A stretch of DNA of 64,000 bases from Sabellastarte sp. h YS-2021 (lineage: Eukaryota > Annelida > Polychaeta > Sabellida > Sabellidae). Below are positions 63,747 to 64,000 of the stretch, in pieces (positions within the stretch are counted from its first letter, which is position 1; the number at the start of each line of letters is the position of its first letter). Below the pieces are notes generated by a model. That model did no database searches and was not told where the DNA came from. It was given only the letters and a program-made list of their open reading frames with translations. Location: assembly GCA_964017235.1 (NCBI GenBank), contig OZ024931.1, positions 98,660,221 through 98,724,220 on the forward strand, given 5' to 3'. Position numbers and translations under genes: made by a program.

Positions 63747-64000
63747 ATGAGTGAACAAGTAAAAATAATATCAGCAAACTGTCAGGGGATGAGAGATAAA
63801 TCGAAAAGGGCAGACGTTCTGAATTATGTAAAGAGGCTATGTCCAAATATAATTTGTTTTCAAGACACCCATTTAACCAAAAAGGAAGAAAATGAATTAA
63901 GAACACTTTCAAAATGTGAATGCTTTATATCTGGTGTTAAAACGAATTCAAGAGGGGTTGCCATCTTATTAATGAATAACTTTGAGAATAATGAGTGAAC
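63747..64000 (+). CDS. L1/Tx1-like LINE endonuclease start, cut by window edge
   Basis: The ORF opens with MSEQVKIISANCQGMRDKSK, LNYVKRLCPNIICFQDTHLT and NSRGVAILLMNNFE, the first motifs of the L1-type apurinic endonuclease (Asn in ANCQG, QDTH for the metal-binding acidic residue, RGVAILL). A stop appears at the very end of the window (NNE*), where the bases GAGAATAATGAGTGAAC repeat those around the start codon (63741-63757), so the apparent stop may be a duplication junction. Strand and start are clear; whether the element is intact cannot be judged. Confidence 0.75.

Noticed and set aside
1..64000. Bacterial operons, integrons or phage defence systems
   Set aside because: No clustered prokaryotic genes, no Shine-Dalgarno pattern; reverse transcriptases here are all of eukaryotic retroelement types (PLE, DIRS, LINE), so they are not retrons or diversity-generating systems.

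Overview
The window looks like animal nuclear DNA, most likely from a marine invertebrate and plausibly a mollusc. That is an inference from the mix of repeats: Penelope-like elements with GIY-YIG endonuclease, DIRS-type tyrosine-recombinase retrotransposons, L2/CR1-like, RTE-like and L1-like LINEs, tRNA-derived SINEs, and 'pearl'/Helentron-like elements with minisatellite cores. There is no prokaryotic gene organisation. The only plausible host gene piece is one short terminal exon on the minus strand at 23156-23263. Almost everything else is transposon, transposon remnant or minisatellite.

Layout. 1-620 and 10890-12060 are two diverged copies of an unrecognised coding-like segment. 1690-10860 is a patchwork of Penelope-like fragments in both orientations: reverse transcriptase, GIY-YIG endonuclease, and termini carrying hammerhead-ribozyme-like cores. 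A tRNA-SINE with perfect target duplications is inserted in it at 8312-8537. 12100-16200 holds a DIRS 5' end, minisatellite blocks, one complete hairpin-terminated element (14741-15905) and a second SINE. 17617-20700 is a dead DIRS copy (A). 20840-25006 is minisatellite arrays around the host exon. 25750-33620 is a nest of two LINEs and several minisatellite-bearing elements. 33885-36655 is a DIRS 5' end plus a 155-bp-repeat element. 37430-44090 holds two decayed DIRS copies (B and C). 45104-51282 is an almost intact DIRS element (D) nested inside the 5' leader of copy C. 52560-55650 is an L2/CR1-like LINE. 56254-58506 is an element with twelve monomers at exactly 147-bp spacing. 59190-63740 is more repeats and AT-rich DNA. 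63747-64000 is the start of an L1-like LINE cut by the window edge.

How the parts work together. Element D carries, on the minus strand, a two-frame gag-like region, an RT-RNase H ORF followed by a methyltransferase-like region, and a tyrosine recombinase at the end of a 1037-codon ORF that overlaps the RT ORF for about 2.2 kb. It has perfect 40-nt inverted terminal repeats. The minisatellite-bearing elements share one plan across at least four unrelated-looking families: a short leader with a family-specific motif (in several cases preceded by a small hairpin), a core of about 145-170 bp tandem monomers, and a 3' palindrome built from the same motif. This resembles Helentron-associated non-autonomous elements. 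I could see no Rep/helicase gene here, so the mobilising enzyme is inferred.

Coordinates of repeats and decayed elements are by-eye estimates unless a motif position is stated. No database search or alignment was run.
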